This document shows, one piece after another, positions 1 to 6,035 of a stretch of DNA of 6,932 nt. This stretch comes from Azoarcus sp. GTDB taxonomy: Bacteria > Pseudomonadota > Gammaproteobacteria > Burkholderiales > Rhodocyclaceae. How positions within the stretch are numbered: position 1 is the stretch's first letter; each line of letters starts with the position of its first letter. The stretch lies in contig JAITWP010000088.1 of assembly GCA_031285365.1 (NCBI GenBank), positions 1 to 6,932 on the forward strand. Reading direction: 5' to 3'. Below the pieces are notes generated by a model, which worked only from the letters and a program-made list of their open reading frames with translations, searched no databases and was not told the origin of the DNA. A program made the position numbers and the translations under genes.

Positions 1-67
1 GGTCAAAGGCCCGAAAAACCGCCGCACCGTCACAATCCTTCCCGAGGAAACCAGCGCCGCGGCTTGA
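1..67 (+). CDS. rpmA: 50S ribosomal protein L27, C-terminal end (5' truncated by window edge)
   Basis: Only the last 21 codons are inside the window, in the frame that begins at base 2 and ends with TGA at 65-67. They read VKGPKNRRTVTILP followed by a short Glu/Ala-rich tail. The V-K-G-P-K-N-R run is the conserved end of bacterial L27, a large-subunit protein near the peptidyl-transferase centre. Position just before obgE fits the usual proteobacterial order rplU-rpmA-obgE. The call rests on this short motif plus context; the N-terminal part lies outside the window. Confidence 0.85.
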   Translation, partial: VKGPKNRRTVTILPEETSAAA

Positions 68-82
68 CGAGGTCAAGCGCAC

Positions 83-103
83 GGTATCTGTGGTTGGGAT
101 ACC
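83..103 (+). other. Small hairpin in the rpmA-obgE spacer
   Basis: GGTATC at 83-88 and GATACC at 98-103 are perfect complements separated by a 9-base loop, immediately upstream of the terminator hairpin. GGGA (96-99) and TCCC (108-111) could form a competing pairing that overlaps the 3' arm. It may protect the rpmA 3' end or modulate read-through into obgE, but a chance 6-bp stem is also possible. Confidence 0.4.
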
Positions 104-111
104 TGCCTCCC

Positions 112-147
112 AGGCCCTGTCTGTCGAGATGGGGCTTTTTTCTTTTT
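112..147 (+). terminator. Rho-independent terminator after rpmA
   Basis: GCCCTGTC (114-121) pairs with GATGGGGC (128-135) to give an 8-bp stem with two G-U pairs around a 6-base loop. It is followed at once by six T, one C and five T (136-147). Two more pairs (A112-T137, G113-T136) can extend the base. It lies between the rpmA stop and the obgE ATG, so it should end or attenuate the ribosomal-protein transcript. obgE then depends on read-through or on a promoter I could not identify. Confidence 0.75.
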
Positions 148-180
148 ACCGATCATCCACGTACCGCCCGGAACCCCGCC

Positions 181-1248
181 ATGAAATTCTTTGACGAAGC
201 CCGTATAGAAGTCATCGCCGGCAAGGGCGGCGACGGCGCGGCCACGTTCCGGCGCGAACAATACGTCCCGCGCGGCGGCCCAAGCGGCGGCGACGGCGGA
301 CATGGCGGCAGCGTGATCGCCATTGCCGACCGCAACATCAACACGCTGATCGACTACCGCTATACCCGCATCTTTCGCGCCCAGTCCGGCGAAAGCGGCC
401 GCAGCCGGGACTGCTATGGACGAGGCGGCGAAGACATCCTCCTGCGGTTCCCGGTTGGAACCGTCATCAGTGACAACGACACCGGCGAACAACTCGCCGA
501 TCTCAACGAAGACGGCAAACAGGTGCTGCTCGTCAGCGGCGGACGCGGCGGGCTGGGCAACATCCATTTCAAGTCGAGCATCAACCGCGCCCCGCGCCAG
601 CGCACCCTGGGCCAGGAAGGCGAGCGGCGCAATCTTCATCTCGAACTCAAGGTGCTGGCCGATGTCGGCCTAGCCGGACTGCCCAACGCCGGAAAATCCA
701 CCTTCATCCGTTCAGTTTCTGCCGCCCGTCCCAAGGTGGCCGATTATCCATTCACCACACTTGCGCCCAACCTCGGCGTCGTGCGCACCACCGAGCGCCG
801 CAGTTTCGTGATCGCCGACATTCCCGGCCTGATCGAAGGTGCAGCCGAAGGCGCGGGACTTGGGCATCGGTTCCTGCGCCACCTGCAACGCACCCACCTG
901 CTGCTGCATCTGGTCGATCTTGCGCCCTTCGACACGGAAGTCGACCCGGTGCACGACGCCCGCACCATCGTCGAAGAACTGCGCAAGTACGACGAGGCCT
1001 TGTACGCCAAGCCTCGCTGGCTCGTGCTCAACAAGCTCGATCTCATTCCCCTTGAAGAGCGCGCCACCCGTGTCCAGGCATTCCTTGATGCCTTCGGCCC
1101 GGTCGAGCGCCACTTCGAAGTTTCCGCCATCAACGGCGAAGGTTGCGAGAAACTGGTTTTTGCCATACAGGATTTTCTCGACGCCCAAAACGCACAAACC
1201 AGCGACGAAATCAAAGACATCAATGAATCGCAAAGGACCGCCGAATGA
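181..1248 (+). CDS. obgE: GTPase ObgE/CgtA, ribosome assembly factor
   Basis: Cytoplasmic GTPase that binds the 50S particle and links ribosome assembly to growth and the stringent response. The 355-residue product begins MKFFDEARIEV, as in other Obg proteins. A glycine-rich Obg fold covers about 1-158 (e.g. GKGGDG at 14-19, RGGPSGGDGG at 31-40). The G domain follows: G1 GLPNAGKST at 166-174, switch I PFTTLAPNLG at 190-199, G3 DIPGL at 213-217, G4 NKLD at 284-287 and G5 SAI at 315-317. A short polar tail follows 335, so there is no long extra C-terminal domain. All nucleotide-binding motifs are intact. The ATG at 181 is chosen over an upstream in-frame TTG at 64 because the added 39 residues would be read through the terminator and do not resemble Obg. 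The ribosome binding site is weak (CGGA at 169-172). The stop overlaps the proB start, implying coupled translation. Confidence 0.97.
   Translation: MKFFDEARIEVIAGKGGDGAATFRREQYVPRGGPSGGDGGHGGSVIAIADRNINTLIDYRYTRIFRAQSGESGRSRDCYGRGGEDILLRFPVGTVISDNDTGEQLADLNEDGKQVLLVSGGRGGLGNIHFKSSINRAPRQRTLGQEGERRNLHLELKVLADVGLAGLPNAGKSTFIRSVSAARPKVADYPFTTLAPNLGVVRTTERRSFVIADIPGLIEGAAEGAGLGHRFLRHLQRTHLLLHLVDLAPFDTEVDPVHDARTIVEELRKYDEALYAKPRWLVLNKLDLIPLEERATRVQAFLDAFGPVERHFEVSAINGEGCEKLVFAIQDFLDAQNAQTSDEIKDINESQRTAE
1233..1237 (+). promoter_or_regulatory. Ribosome binding site for proB inside the end of obgE
   Basis: AAGGA lies 7 bases before the proB ATG at 1245, within the last codons of obgE. With the ATGA overlap it supports this start and suggests translational coupling of proB to obgE. 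Confidence 0.7.
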
Positions 1249-2375
1249 GCATACGAACGCGCATCCCTGAAGCCCGCCGACTGGTCATCAAGATCGGTTC
1301 CGCGCTCGTCACCAATAACGGCGAGGGACTCGACCATGCCGCGCTCGACGACTGGGCACGCCAGATTGCCATTCTGCGCCAGGGAGGACGCGAGATCGTC
1401 CTGGTTTCCTCAGGCGCCATTGCCGAGGGCATGCAGCGCCTGGGCTGGAAAAAACGTCCACATGAAATGCACTGCCTCCAGGCCGCCGCCGCAGTCGGAC
1501 AAATGGGCCTGGTCGAAGCCTACGAAAAAACCTTTTCGCGCCAGGGTCTCGCAACCGCCCAAATCTTGCTTACCCACGACGATCTTGCCGACCGGCAGCG
1601 CTACCTCAACGCGCGCTCCACGCTCATCACCCTGCTCGAACTGGGTGCAATCCCGATCATCAACGAGAACGACACCGTCGTCACCGACGAAATCAGGTTT
1701 GGCGACAACGACACCCTCGCCGCGCTGGCCGCCAATCTCATCGAAGCCGACGCTCTCATCATCCTCACAGATCAGAAAGGGCTTTATACCGCCGATCCCC
1801 GCCGCAACTCCGAGGCTTCCCTGATCGAAGAAGGTTCCGCCGAAGACCCGCGCTTCGAGGCAATGGCGGGCGGAGCAGCAAGCAGCCTCAGCAAAGGCGG
1901 CATGCTCACCAAGGTGCTTGCCGCGCGGCGCGCGGCGCGCGGCGGCGCACACACCTGCATCGCCAGCGGACGCGAACAGGATGTTCTTCTGCGGCTCATC
2001 CGAGGCGAACCTGTCGGAACCCTGCTCCACGCCAGCAGTTCAAGACTGGCCGCGCGCAAGCAATGGCTGGCCAACCACCAGCAACTGGCCGGTACGCTCG
2101 TCATCGACGCGGGCGCCGTCAAGGCTCTACACGGAGGCCGCAGCCTGCTTCCCGTGGGCGTGCTCGAAGTAAAAGGCGATTTCAGGCGCGGCGAAGCCGT
2201 TGCCTGCGTCAATGAAGCCGGGGAAGAAATCGCGCGCGGCCTCGTCAACTACGGCGCGAGCGAATGCCGTCGCATTCTGCGCAAGCCCAGCACCGACATC
2301 GAATCCATTCTGGGCTACATCGACACGCACGAAGTGATTCACCGGGATAATCTGGTCGTGCACACGGCACGCTGA
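1245..2375 (+). CDS. proB: Glutamate 5-kinase with C-terminal PUA domain
   Basis: Phosphorylates L-glutamate with ATP to gamma-glutamyl phosphate, the first and usually proline-inhibited step of proline synthesis in the cytoplasm. The 376-residue product has the amino-acid kinase fold at about 10-260: VIKIGSALVT (14-23) with the phosphate-binding Lys16, SSGAI at 55-59, NENDTV at 140-145, FGDND at 152-156, TDQKGLYTADPR at 175-186 and GGMLTK at 218-223. A PUA domain covers about 280-360. Length is slightly above the E. coli enzyme (about 367). The residues just before GGM are S-K rather than the G-T I recall for the enterobacterial enzyme; this may be lineage variation. ATG at 1245 overlaps the obgE stop by four bases, so the two genes form one transcription and translation unit. 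proA is not in the window, so the second step must be encoded elsewhere. No T-rich terminator is seen after the stop, and the next gene converges from the minus strand 22 bases on. Confidence 0.97.
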   Translation: MSIRTRIPEARRLVIKIGSALVTNNGEGLDHAALDDWARQIAILRQGGREIVLVSSGAIAEGMQRLGWKKRPHEMHCLQAAAAVGQMGLVEAYEKTFSRQGLATAQILLTHDDLADRQRYLNARSTLITLLELGAIPIINENDTVVTDEIRFGDNDTLAALAANLIEADALIILTDQKGLYTADPRRNSEASLIEEGSAEDPRFEAMAGGAASSLSKGGMLTKVLAARRAARGGAHTCIASGREQDVLLRLIRGEPVGTLLHASSSRLAARKQWLANHQQLAGTLVIDAGAVKALHGGRSLLPVGVLEVKGDFRRGEAVACVNEAGEEIARGLVNYGASECRRILRKPSTDIESILGYIDTHEVIHRDNLVVHTAR

Positions 2376-2397
2376 GTCGCTCGCTGTTTTCGCGCCT

Positions 2398-3534
2398 CTA
2401 TCTCCGGCCGTAATTTTCCAGCTCTCCCAGTGGGATGCCGAAATGCAGCCGATCTTCCAGCAGATTGAAGAGCGGCATCATGGCCGCAATGACTTCCGGC
2501 AGGCGTTCCATCACGTCTTCCTGCGCACCGATCCGCAACTGAAGCAAGGCATGGTCGATACTGACCATCTGGCTGACGAAACTCTCAGCGGCAACCTTGT
2601 CGACTTCGCCTTCACTATCGACGATGCGGTTGCCTCCCGCCGCGATGCCGCGCCGAACGCGTTCCGCAGCGGTTGCGATGAGGCTTTCCACGCTCTGTGC
2701 GCCGTCCGTCTCCGAACCGGATATGCCGACGGTGACGGTGATACGAATACGCTCCTCACGGTAAGTCAACACCAGCTTTTCCATCGCCTTTTGCAGACGC
2801 AGGGCAAAGGCACAGCAGCCCGTTATCGCGGTATTGGGCGACAAGACCGCGAAACGCGCCCCTGATATCTGGCTGATGGTGTCTTCACGCCGCACCTTGC
2901 TGGCGAGAATCTTGGCAAGTTTGCCGGTGATCAGGTTGGCCACATGACTACCGTGCCATTCGATCAGTTGTTCGTAGTGATCGATTTCGACCATCATCAC
3001 CGAAATCGCCGTCTGGCGCCGCCGCGCTTGTGCCAGATGTTGTTCACCGTTGTGGTTGAGATACGCAGGCGTTGCCAGTCCGGAAGCCGGATCAATGATC
3101 GGATTCTCCCCGGACAGCGCGAGACTGCGGCGAGTATCGGTCAAATTCAACAGGGATTCGAGCCGCGCCGTCATTTCGGCGCATCCCGCGCCCTTGGAAA
3201 CGAAATCATTCGCACCGAGATCCAGCGCGTGCTGCCGGGCTTCGTCATCCTCGTCGCCGGAGATGATGACGACCGGCAACTCCTGGATGCGCTGCATCTT
3301 CGAACTTCGGATACGTTCGAGCAGACCGAAACCATCGAGCACGGGCATGCCGAGATCGGTCAGCACGATCCGGATCGCGGGATCGACCAACAGGGCTTCC
3401 CACCCCGCCTCACCGTTGGACTCCTCCCGTATCTGAAAACGATGGCGGGTCTGCTTGATGAGACTGGCGCGAACCATGCGCGAGTCATCGACGATCAGTA
3501 TTTTCGGCAGGACTTCGGTTTCTTCCTCGGCCAT
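2398..3534 (-). CDS. Response regulator with receiver domain and degenerate GGDEF domain
   Basis: A 378-residue cytoplasmic signalling protein. Residues 11-130 are a CheY-like receiver: acidic pair D16-D17, phosphoacceptor D60 in VLTDLGMPVLDG, S92 in VVIISGDED and K114 in FVSKGA, all present, so phosphorylation is plausible. Residues 145-308 follow the GGDEF fold (DPASGLATPAYL linker, VEIDHYEQL, late TVTVGIS and GGNRIV). However, the signature loop reads SGARF at 224-228 and the first metal-binding position (normally Asp) is E183. Cyclase activity is therefore unlikely. The RxxD inhibitory-site motif is kept at R215-D218, five residues before the loop. A helical C-terminal extension (about 315-378) matches no domain I recognise. 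The ATG at 3532-3534 has a weak GGA site. The gene lies 53 bases downstream of acuI on the same strand and converges on proB. No sensor kinase is present, so the partner is unknown. Confidence 0.88.
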   Translation of the reverse strand: MAEEETEVLPKILIVDDSRMVRASLIKQTRHRFQIREESNGEAGWEALLVDPAIRIVLTDLGMPVLDGFGLLERIRSSKMQRIQELPVVIISGDEDDEARQHALDLGANDFVSKGAGCAEMTARLESLLNLTDTRRSLALSGENPIIDPASGLATPAYLNHNGEQHLAQARRRQTAISVMMVEIDHYEQLIEWHGSHVANLITGKLAKILASKVRREDTISQISGARFAVLSPNTAITGCCAFALRLQKAMEKLVLTYREERIRITVTVGISGSETDGAQSVESLIATAAERVRRGIAAGGNRIVDSEGEVDKVAAESFVSQMVSIDHALLQLRIGAQEDVMERLPEVIAAMMPLFNLLEDRLHFGIPLGELENYGRR

Positions 3535-3554
3535 ATCGCGTCCGTCTACTCTGC

Positions 3555-3583
3555 TGTTTACTCAACGTCCAGTGTTGTTTCAA
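3555..3583 (-). promoter_or_regulatory. Possible sigma-70-type promoter for the response regulator gene
   Basis: Read on the minus strand, TTGAAA (3583-3578) and TAAACA (3560-3555) are separated by 17 bases, matching the consensus at 5 of 6 and 3 of 6 positions. Transcription would start just upstream of the start codon with a very short leader. It fills the short gap after acuI, so the regulator could be expressed independently of acuI. This is pattern matching only. Confidence 0.3.
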
Positions 3584-3587
3584 ATGT

Positions 3588-4592
3588 TCAACCCAGTATA
3601 CGGACAACGGTTCGTCCTCTTGCCCGCCCTTCGATAAAGGCGGCAAAAGCGTCCGGCAACTCGTCGAACCCGATCACTCGGATGAAATCTTTCAGGTAGC
3701 GTGGCTTGAGATCGGCCGCCAGCCGCGACCATACTCTCTGACGCATGGACATGTTCGCATAACCCGAGTCGATCCCCAAAAGACTTACGCCACGCAAAAT
3801 GAACGGAAATACTGTTGTCGCGAGTTTGAAATCGGCAGCATTGCCAATGCTGGCCACAACACCGTCCTGGCGCATCGTCGCCAGCACCCAATGAAGGATC
3901 GCGCCCCCCACATTATCAACCGCCCCGGCCCAGCGGGAAGCCTCCATCGGGCGAATCTTGTCGAAGTCGATTTCTCCGCGCAGGAGAATGTCTGTTGCGC
4001 CAATGCGCTTGAGAAAATCCGTCTCCCCAGCCTTGCCGGTCAGCGCCGCCACCTCGTAGCCAAGCCGGGCCAGCATATCGATTGCCAGCCCCCCTACCCC
4101 GCCGCTCGCCCCGGTGACGAGAACCGGGCCGTTACCCGGCGCAAGGCCGTTGTCTTCCATCCTCACAATCCCGAGTGCAGCGGTCAGTCCTGCCGTACCC
4201 AGCGCCATCGCTTCCAACAGATCGAGCCCCGACGGCAGTTGAATCACCCAGTCTGCCGGAATTCTCGCGTATTCGGCATAACCGCCATGATGAGAAACAC
4301 CAATATCATAGCTGGTGGCAATCACCGCATCGCCCACCTTGAAACGGGGATCAGCGCTCTCGACCACCTCGCCGGACAGATCGATCCCGCCCACGCAGGG
4401 AAAGCGGCGAATAACCTTCCCCACTCCGGTCGCAGCCAGCGCATCCTTGTAGTTGATACTCGAAAAGTGCACCCGGATCAGCACCTCACCGGCGTCGAGC
4501 TGCGCCGATGAAAGTGAAGTCAGCGAAGCGCATACCCTGCGCTCCGCGTCCTGCTCGATCAACAGAGCCTTGAATGAATTGATCTCTCCCAC
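3588..4592 (-). CDS. acuI: AcuI/YhdH-family NADPH-dependent acrylyl-CoA reductase (quinone oxidoreductase-like MDR)
   Basis: A zinc-independent medium-chain dehydrogenase/reductase of 334 residues, close to E. coli YhdH (AcuI, about 324). In characterised members the enzyme reduces acryloyl-CoA to propionyl-CoA with NADPH, removing a toxic electrophile. The N-terminal GroES-like part carries SSINYKDALA (44-53), FPCVGGIDLSG (64-74) and DPRFKVGD (81-88). The Rossmann part has VTGASGGVGG (159-168) for NADPH, and the family block FPFILRGVSLLGIDS at 262-276. The product ends EGRARGRTVVRI, as expected for the family. The start is GTG at 4592-4590, supported by a strong AAGGGGAG site at 4604-4597 four bases upstream; no nearby ATG competes. 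The family assignment is firm. The physiological substrate is inferred, since no DMSP, acrylate or 3-hydroxypropionate genes are visible around it. Confidence 0.92.
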   Translation of the reverse strand: MGEINSFKALLIEQDAERRVCASLTSLSSAQLDAGEVLIRVHFSSINYKDALAATGVGKVIRRFPCVGGIDLSGEVVESADPRFKVGDAVIATSYDIGVSHHGGYAEYARIPADWVIQLPSGLDLLEAMALGTAGLTAALGIVRMEDNGLAPGNGPVLVTGASGGVGGLAIDMLARLGYEVAALTGKAGETDFLKRIGATDILLRGEIDFDKIRPMEASRWAGAVDNVGGAILHWVLATMRQDGVVASIGNAADFKLATTVFPFILRGVSLLGIDSGYANMSMRQRVWSRLAADLKPRYLKDFIRVIGFDELPDAFAAFIEGRARGRTVVRILG

Positions 4593-4596
4593 CTGT

Positions 4597-4604
4597 CTCC
4601 CCTT
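4597..4604 (-). promoter_or_regulatory. Strong ribosome binding site that fixes the acuI GTG start
   Basis: On the minus strand AAGGGGAG lies four bases before GTG at 4592-4590. This is the best Shine-Dalgarno match in the window and the main reason for accepting a GTG start. Confidence 0.75.
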
Positions 4605-4618
4605 GCCTGTAGTGACAA

Positions 4619-4647
4619 ATTATTGACCTCAATTGTGCTTTACACAA
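4619..4647 (-). promoter_or_regulatory. Probable acuI promoter with overlapping inverted repeat
   Basis: On the minus strand TTGTGT (4647-4642), 17 bases, then AATAAT (4624-4619) resembles a sigma-70 promoter (3 of 6 and 5 of 6). It would give a leader of about 20 bases that contains the strong ribosome binding site. TTGTG-N5-CACAA at 4633-4647 is a perfect inverted repeat covering the -35 element and could be an operator. No regulator can be named. Confidence 0.4.
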
Positions 4648-4840
4648 GCTCCGGTTTTTTTGAGTGCCTTGCCTTGTTCCGGCTTACCCTTTGTGCATTT
4701 TCTCACGTCTTGCCCGATCAATCACCCCTTTTAGGAAAAGCCTGATGCAGATTGTGTGACTTGTAAGCTTTATTCCGCCCAGGTTCTATCGATAATCCAA
4801 AGAGTCATACAACACCACACTCTCTTATCGGGATTCAGTC

Positions 4841-5713
4841 ATGGCCGCCCTCACGCACGCCCTGCCGTCGATCGAATCCTATGTCAATTTCTTTTCGCGG
4901 CAGCCCGCGCCGGTGCTACGCCGGACGGTGAACGAATTCTCGCGCCTTGCCCAAAACATCGACGAAGTTACCCGTCAGGAAATTGCCTCCGCAGTACAGG
5001 CCGACCCGCTGATGACGATGCGTCTGCTTTCCCATATTGAAACCCACCGTGAGAATACGCAAAACCACGACATCGTTACCGTCAGCAGCGCCATCATCAT
5101 GATGGGCATCATGCCATTTTTCAGGGCATTCGGTGACCTCCCCACTGCCGAAGAAGCACTGGCTTCCCGGCCCCAGGCACTGCTCGGTTTACTCAGGGCT
5201 GTCAGCCGGGCCTGCAAGGCCGCCCGCTATGCCCGCAACTGGGCGGTTCTTCGCCGCGATCTCGACGTTAACGAAATCACCATTGCTGCCCTGCTGTTTG
5301 GGGCCGCCGAAATGATGGCCTGGATCCACGCCCCCGACCTCATCCAGCGCGTCTACGACATACAGCGCGCCAACCGGGAGTTGCGCAGTTCCGCGGTACA
5401 GCGGGAGGTTTTCGGGGTCACGGAGCGGGAAGTTCAATTGGGATTGATTCGAGCCTGGCGCCTACCCAAACTTCTTGTACACCTGCTTGATGCATCCCAG
5501 ACCAACAATCCCAGGGTGCGCACCATCACGCTTGCCGTCGACCTGGCACGACACTTGGTGCATGGTTGGGACAATCAAGCCCTGCCTGATGATATTTCCA
5601 AAATCCACGCCTTGTTACGCATCCCACCCGAAGCCCTACTGCGCCACCTGGGAGCCCCCGAAGAAGTCTGGCCCACCCTGTTGCCTGCTGCTCGCCGGAG
5701 TACTTCGGAGTAG
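4841..5713 (+). CDS. Stand-alone HDOD-domain protein, HD residues degenerate
   Basis: A 290-residue soluble protein with no signal peptide or membrane segment. HDOD hallmarks are visible in order: IASAVQADPLMTMRLLSHIE at 48-67 (usually an 'I..DP.l..rLL' helix), the VSSAIIMMGI helix at 81-90 (usually 'si..Ai..LG'), and QREVFGVTEREVQLGLIRAW at 187-206 with LPK following (usually 'E...lG.dHaevGa.L...W.LP'). The GLLHDIG-like segment expected near 150 reads ALLFGAAEMMA. The later HH pair is replaced by LLDAS, and the His of the 'G.dHaevG' segment is E195. No metal-dependent phosphohydrolase activity is therefore expected. HDOD proteins are generally scaffolds or regulators in bacterial signalling; the partner is unknown. 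ATG at 4841 is supported by GGGA at 4830-4833. It is divergent from acuI, and no terminator is seen between it and the downstream tRNA. Confidence 0.8.
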   Translation: MAALTHALPSIESYVNFFSRQPAPVLRRTVNEFSRLAQNIDEVTRQEIASAVQADPLMTMRLLSHIETHRENTQNHDIVTVSSAIIMMGIMPFFRAFGDLPTAEEALASRPQALLGLLRAVSRACKAARYARNWAVLRRDLDVNEITIAALLFGAAEMMAWIHAPDLIQRVYDIQRANRELRSSAVQREVFGVTEREVQLGLIRAWRLPKLLVHLLDASQTNNPRVRTITLAVDLARHLVHGWDNQALPDDISKIHALLRIPPEALLRHLGAPEEVWPTLLPAARRSTSE

Positions 5714-5774
5714 ATGACGACGAAGCTTGAAGCTCGGCCCGTGTTCACTGTCGGCCCACGTCCCAGCTTTCGTT

Positions 5775-5786
5775 CAAAACGTTTTG
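5775..5786. repeat. 12-base perfect palindrome
   Basis: CAAAACGTTTTG is a perfect palindrome in the spacer between the HDOD gene and the tRNA, about 90 bases upstream of the tRNA. It could be a protein-binding site or chance; no other copy was noticed. Confidence 0.3.
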
Positions 5787-5874
5787 GTGATAGGCTTCGC
5801 CCCCTCGCACACGCCACAACGGTAGTGCAGGTTTTAGCTGATTTCATGCAGATACCGGAAGATCGCCAACCCCT

Positions 5875-5946
5875 CTCCTCGTAGTTCAATGGATAGAACG
5901 GGCGCCTCCTAAGCGCCAGATACAGGTTCGATTCCTGTCGAGGGGA
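5875..5946 (+). tRNA. tRNA-Arg, anticodon CCT
   Basis: All four arms fold. The acceptor is CTCCTCG (5875-5881) with CGAGGGG (5939-5945), including one U-G pair at position 2. After TA, the D stem is GTTC/GAAC. The anticodon stem is GGCGC/GCGCC around loop CTCCTAA, giving anticodon CCT, which reads AGG arginine codons. A 4-base variable region is followed by T stem ACAGG/CCTGT with loop TTCGATT and discriminator A5946. The 72-base gene is followed by CGCA, so CCA is not encoded and must be added by CCA-adding enzyme. The first pair is C1-G72, less common than G1-C72. No clear promoter was identified upstream. Confidence 0.95.
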
Positions 5947-5970
5947 CGCAATCAAAATCCGAAGCATTTC

Positions 5971-6010
5971 AAAAAAGGCCAGAAACCCCAGCAAGGTTTC
6001 CGGCCTTTTT
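5971..6010. terminator. Hairpin terminator after the tRNA, usable in both directions
   Basis: GGCCAGAAACC (5977-5987) pairs with GGTTTCCGGCC (5995-6005) over a 7-base loop with a single A-C mismatch. Six A precede the stem and five T follow it. It can therefore terminate the tRNA transcript on the plus strand and the NYN/cold-shock gene, which stops at 6036, on the minus strand. Confidence 0.88.
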
Positions 6011-6035
6011 CACGTCCGCATCGGGCGACGATGGT

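Noticed and set aside
64..180. In-frame TTG at 64 that would lengthen ObgE by 39 residues
   Set aside because: The extension is read through the rpmA stop region and the terminator hairpin, does not resemble Obg, and the canonical MKFFDEA start is at 181.
73..639. Long minus-strand open frame opposite obgE (188 residues)
   Set aside because: Low-complexity Ala/Val-rich product, a typical shadow of a GC-rich gene on the other strand; obgE is certain here.
1410..2030. Minus-strand open frame of 206 residues opposite proB
   Set aside because: Antisense shadow of an intact, motif-complete proB; no recognisable domain.
2357..2371. Hairpin CGTGC/GCACG at the end of proB as a possible terminator
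   Set aside because: The stem is only 5 bp, lies inside the coding region and is not followed directly by a T-tract.
2944..3699. Plus-strand open frame of 251 residues opposite the response regulator
   Set aside because: It runs antisense through the receiver domain and across the gene boundary into acuI, and its His/Arg/Asp-rich product is what antisense reading of such genes gives.
3891..4511. Plus-strand open frame of 206 residues opposite acuI
   Set aside because: Antisense shadow of a well-matched AcuI/YhdH gene; no domain or ribosome binding site supports it.
4761..4796. Possible sigma-70 or flagellar-type promoter for the HDOD gene (TTGTAA, CGATAA words)
   Set aside because: TTGTAA pairs at 17 bases only with a poor -10 (TTCTAT), GATAAT lacks a -35, and the spacing does not fit the flagellar sigma consensus.
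5575..5994. Minus-strand open frame of 139 residues across the end of the HDOD gene, the spacer and the tRNA
   Set aside because: It overlaps a tRNA on the opposite strand and the terminator, and its product shows no known domain.
5875..6010. tRNA-Arg as the attachment site of a mobile element
   Set aside because: No integrase, no direct repeat of the tRNA 3' end and no change in composition is visible next to it in this window.
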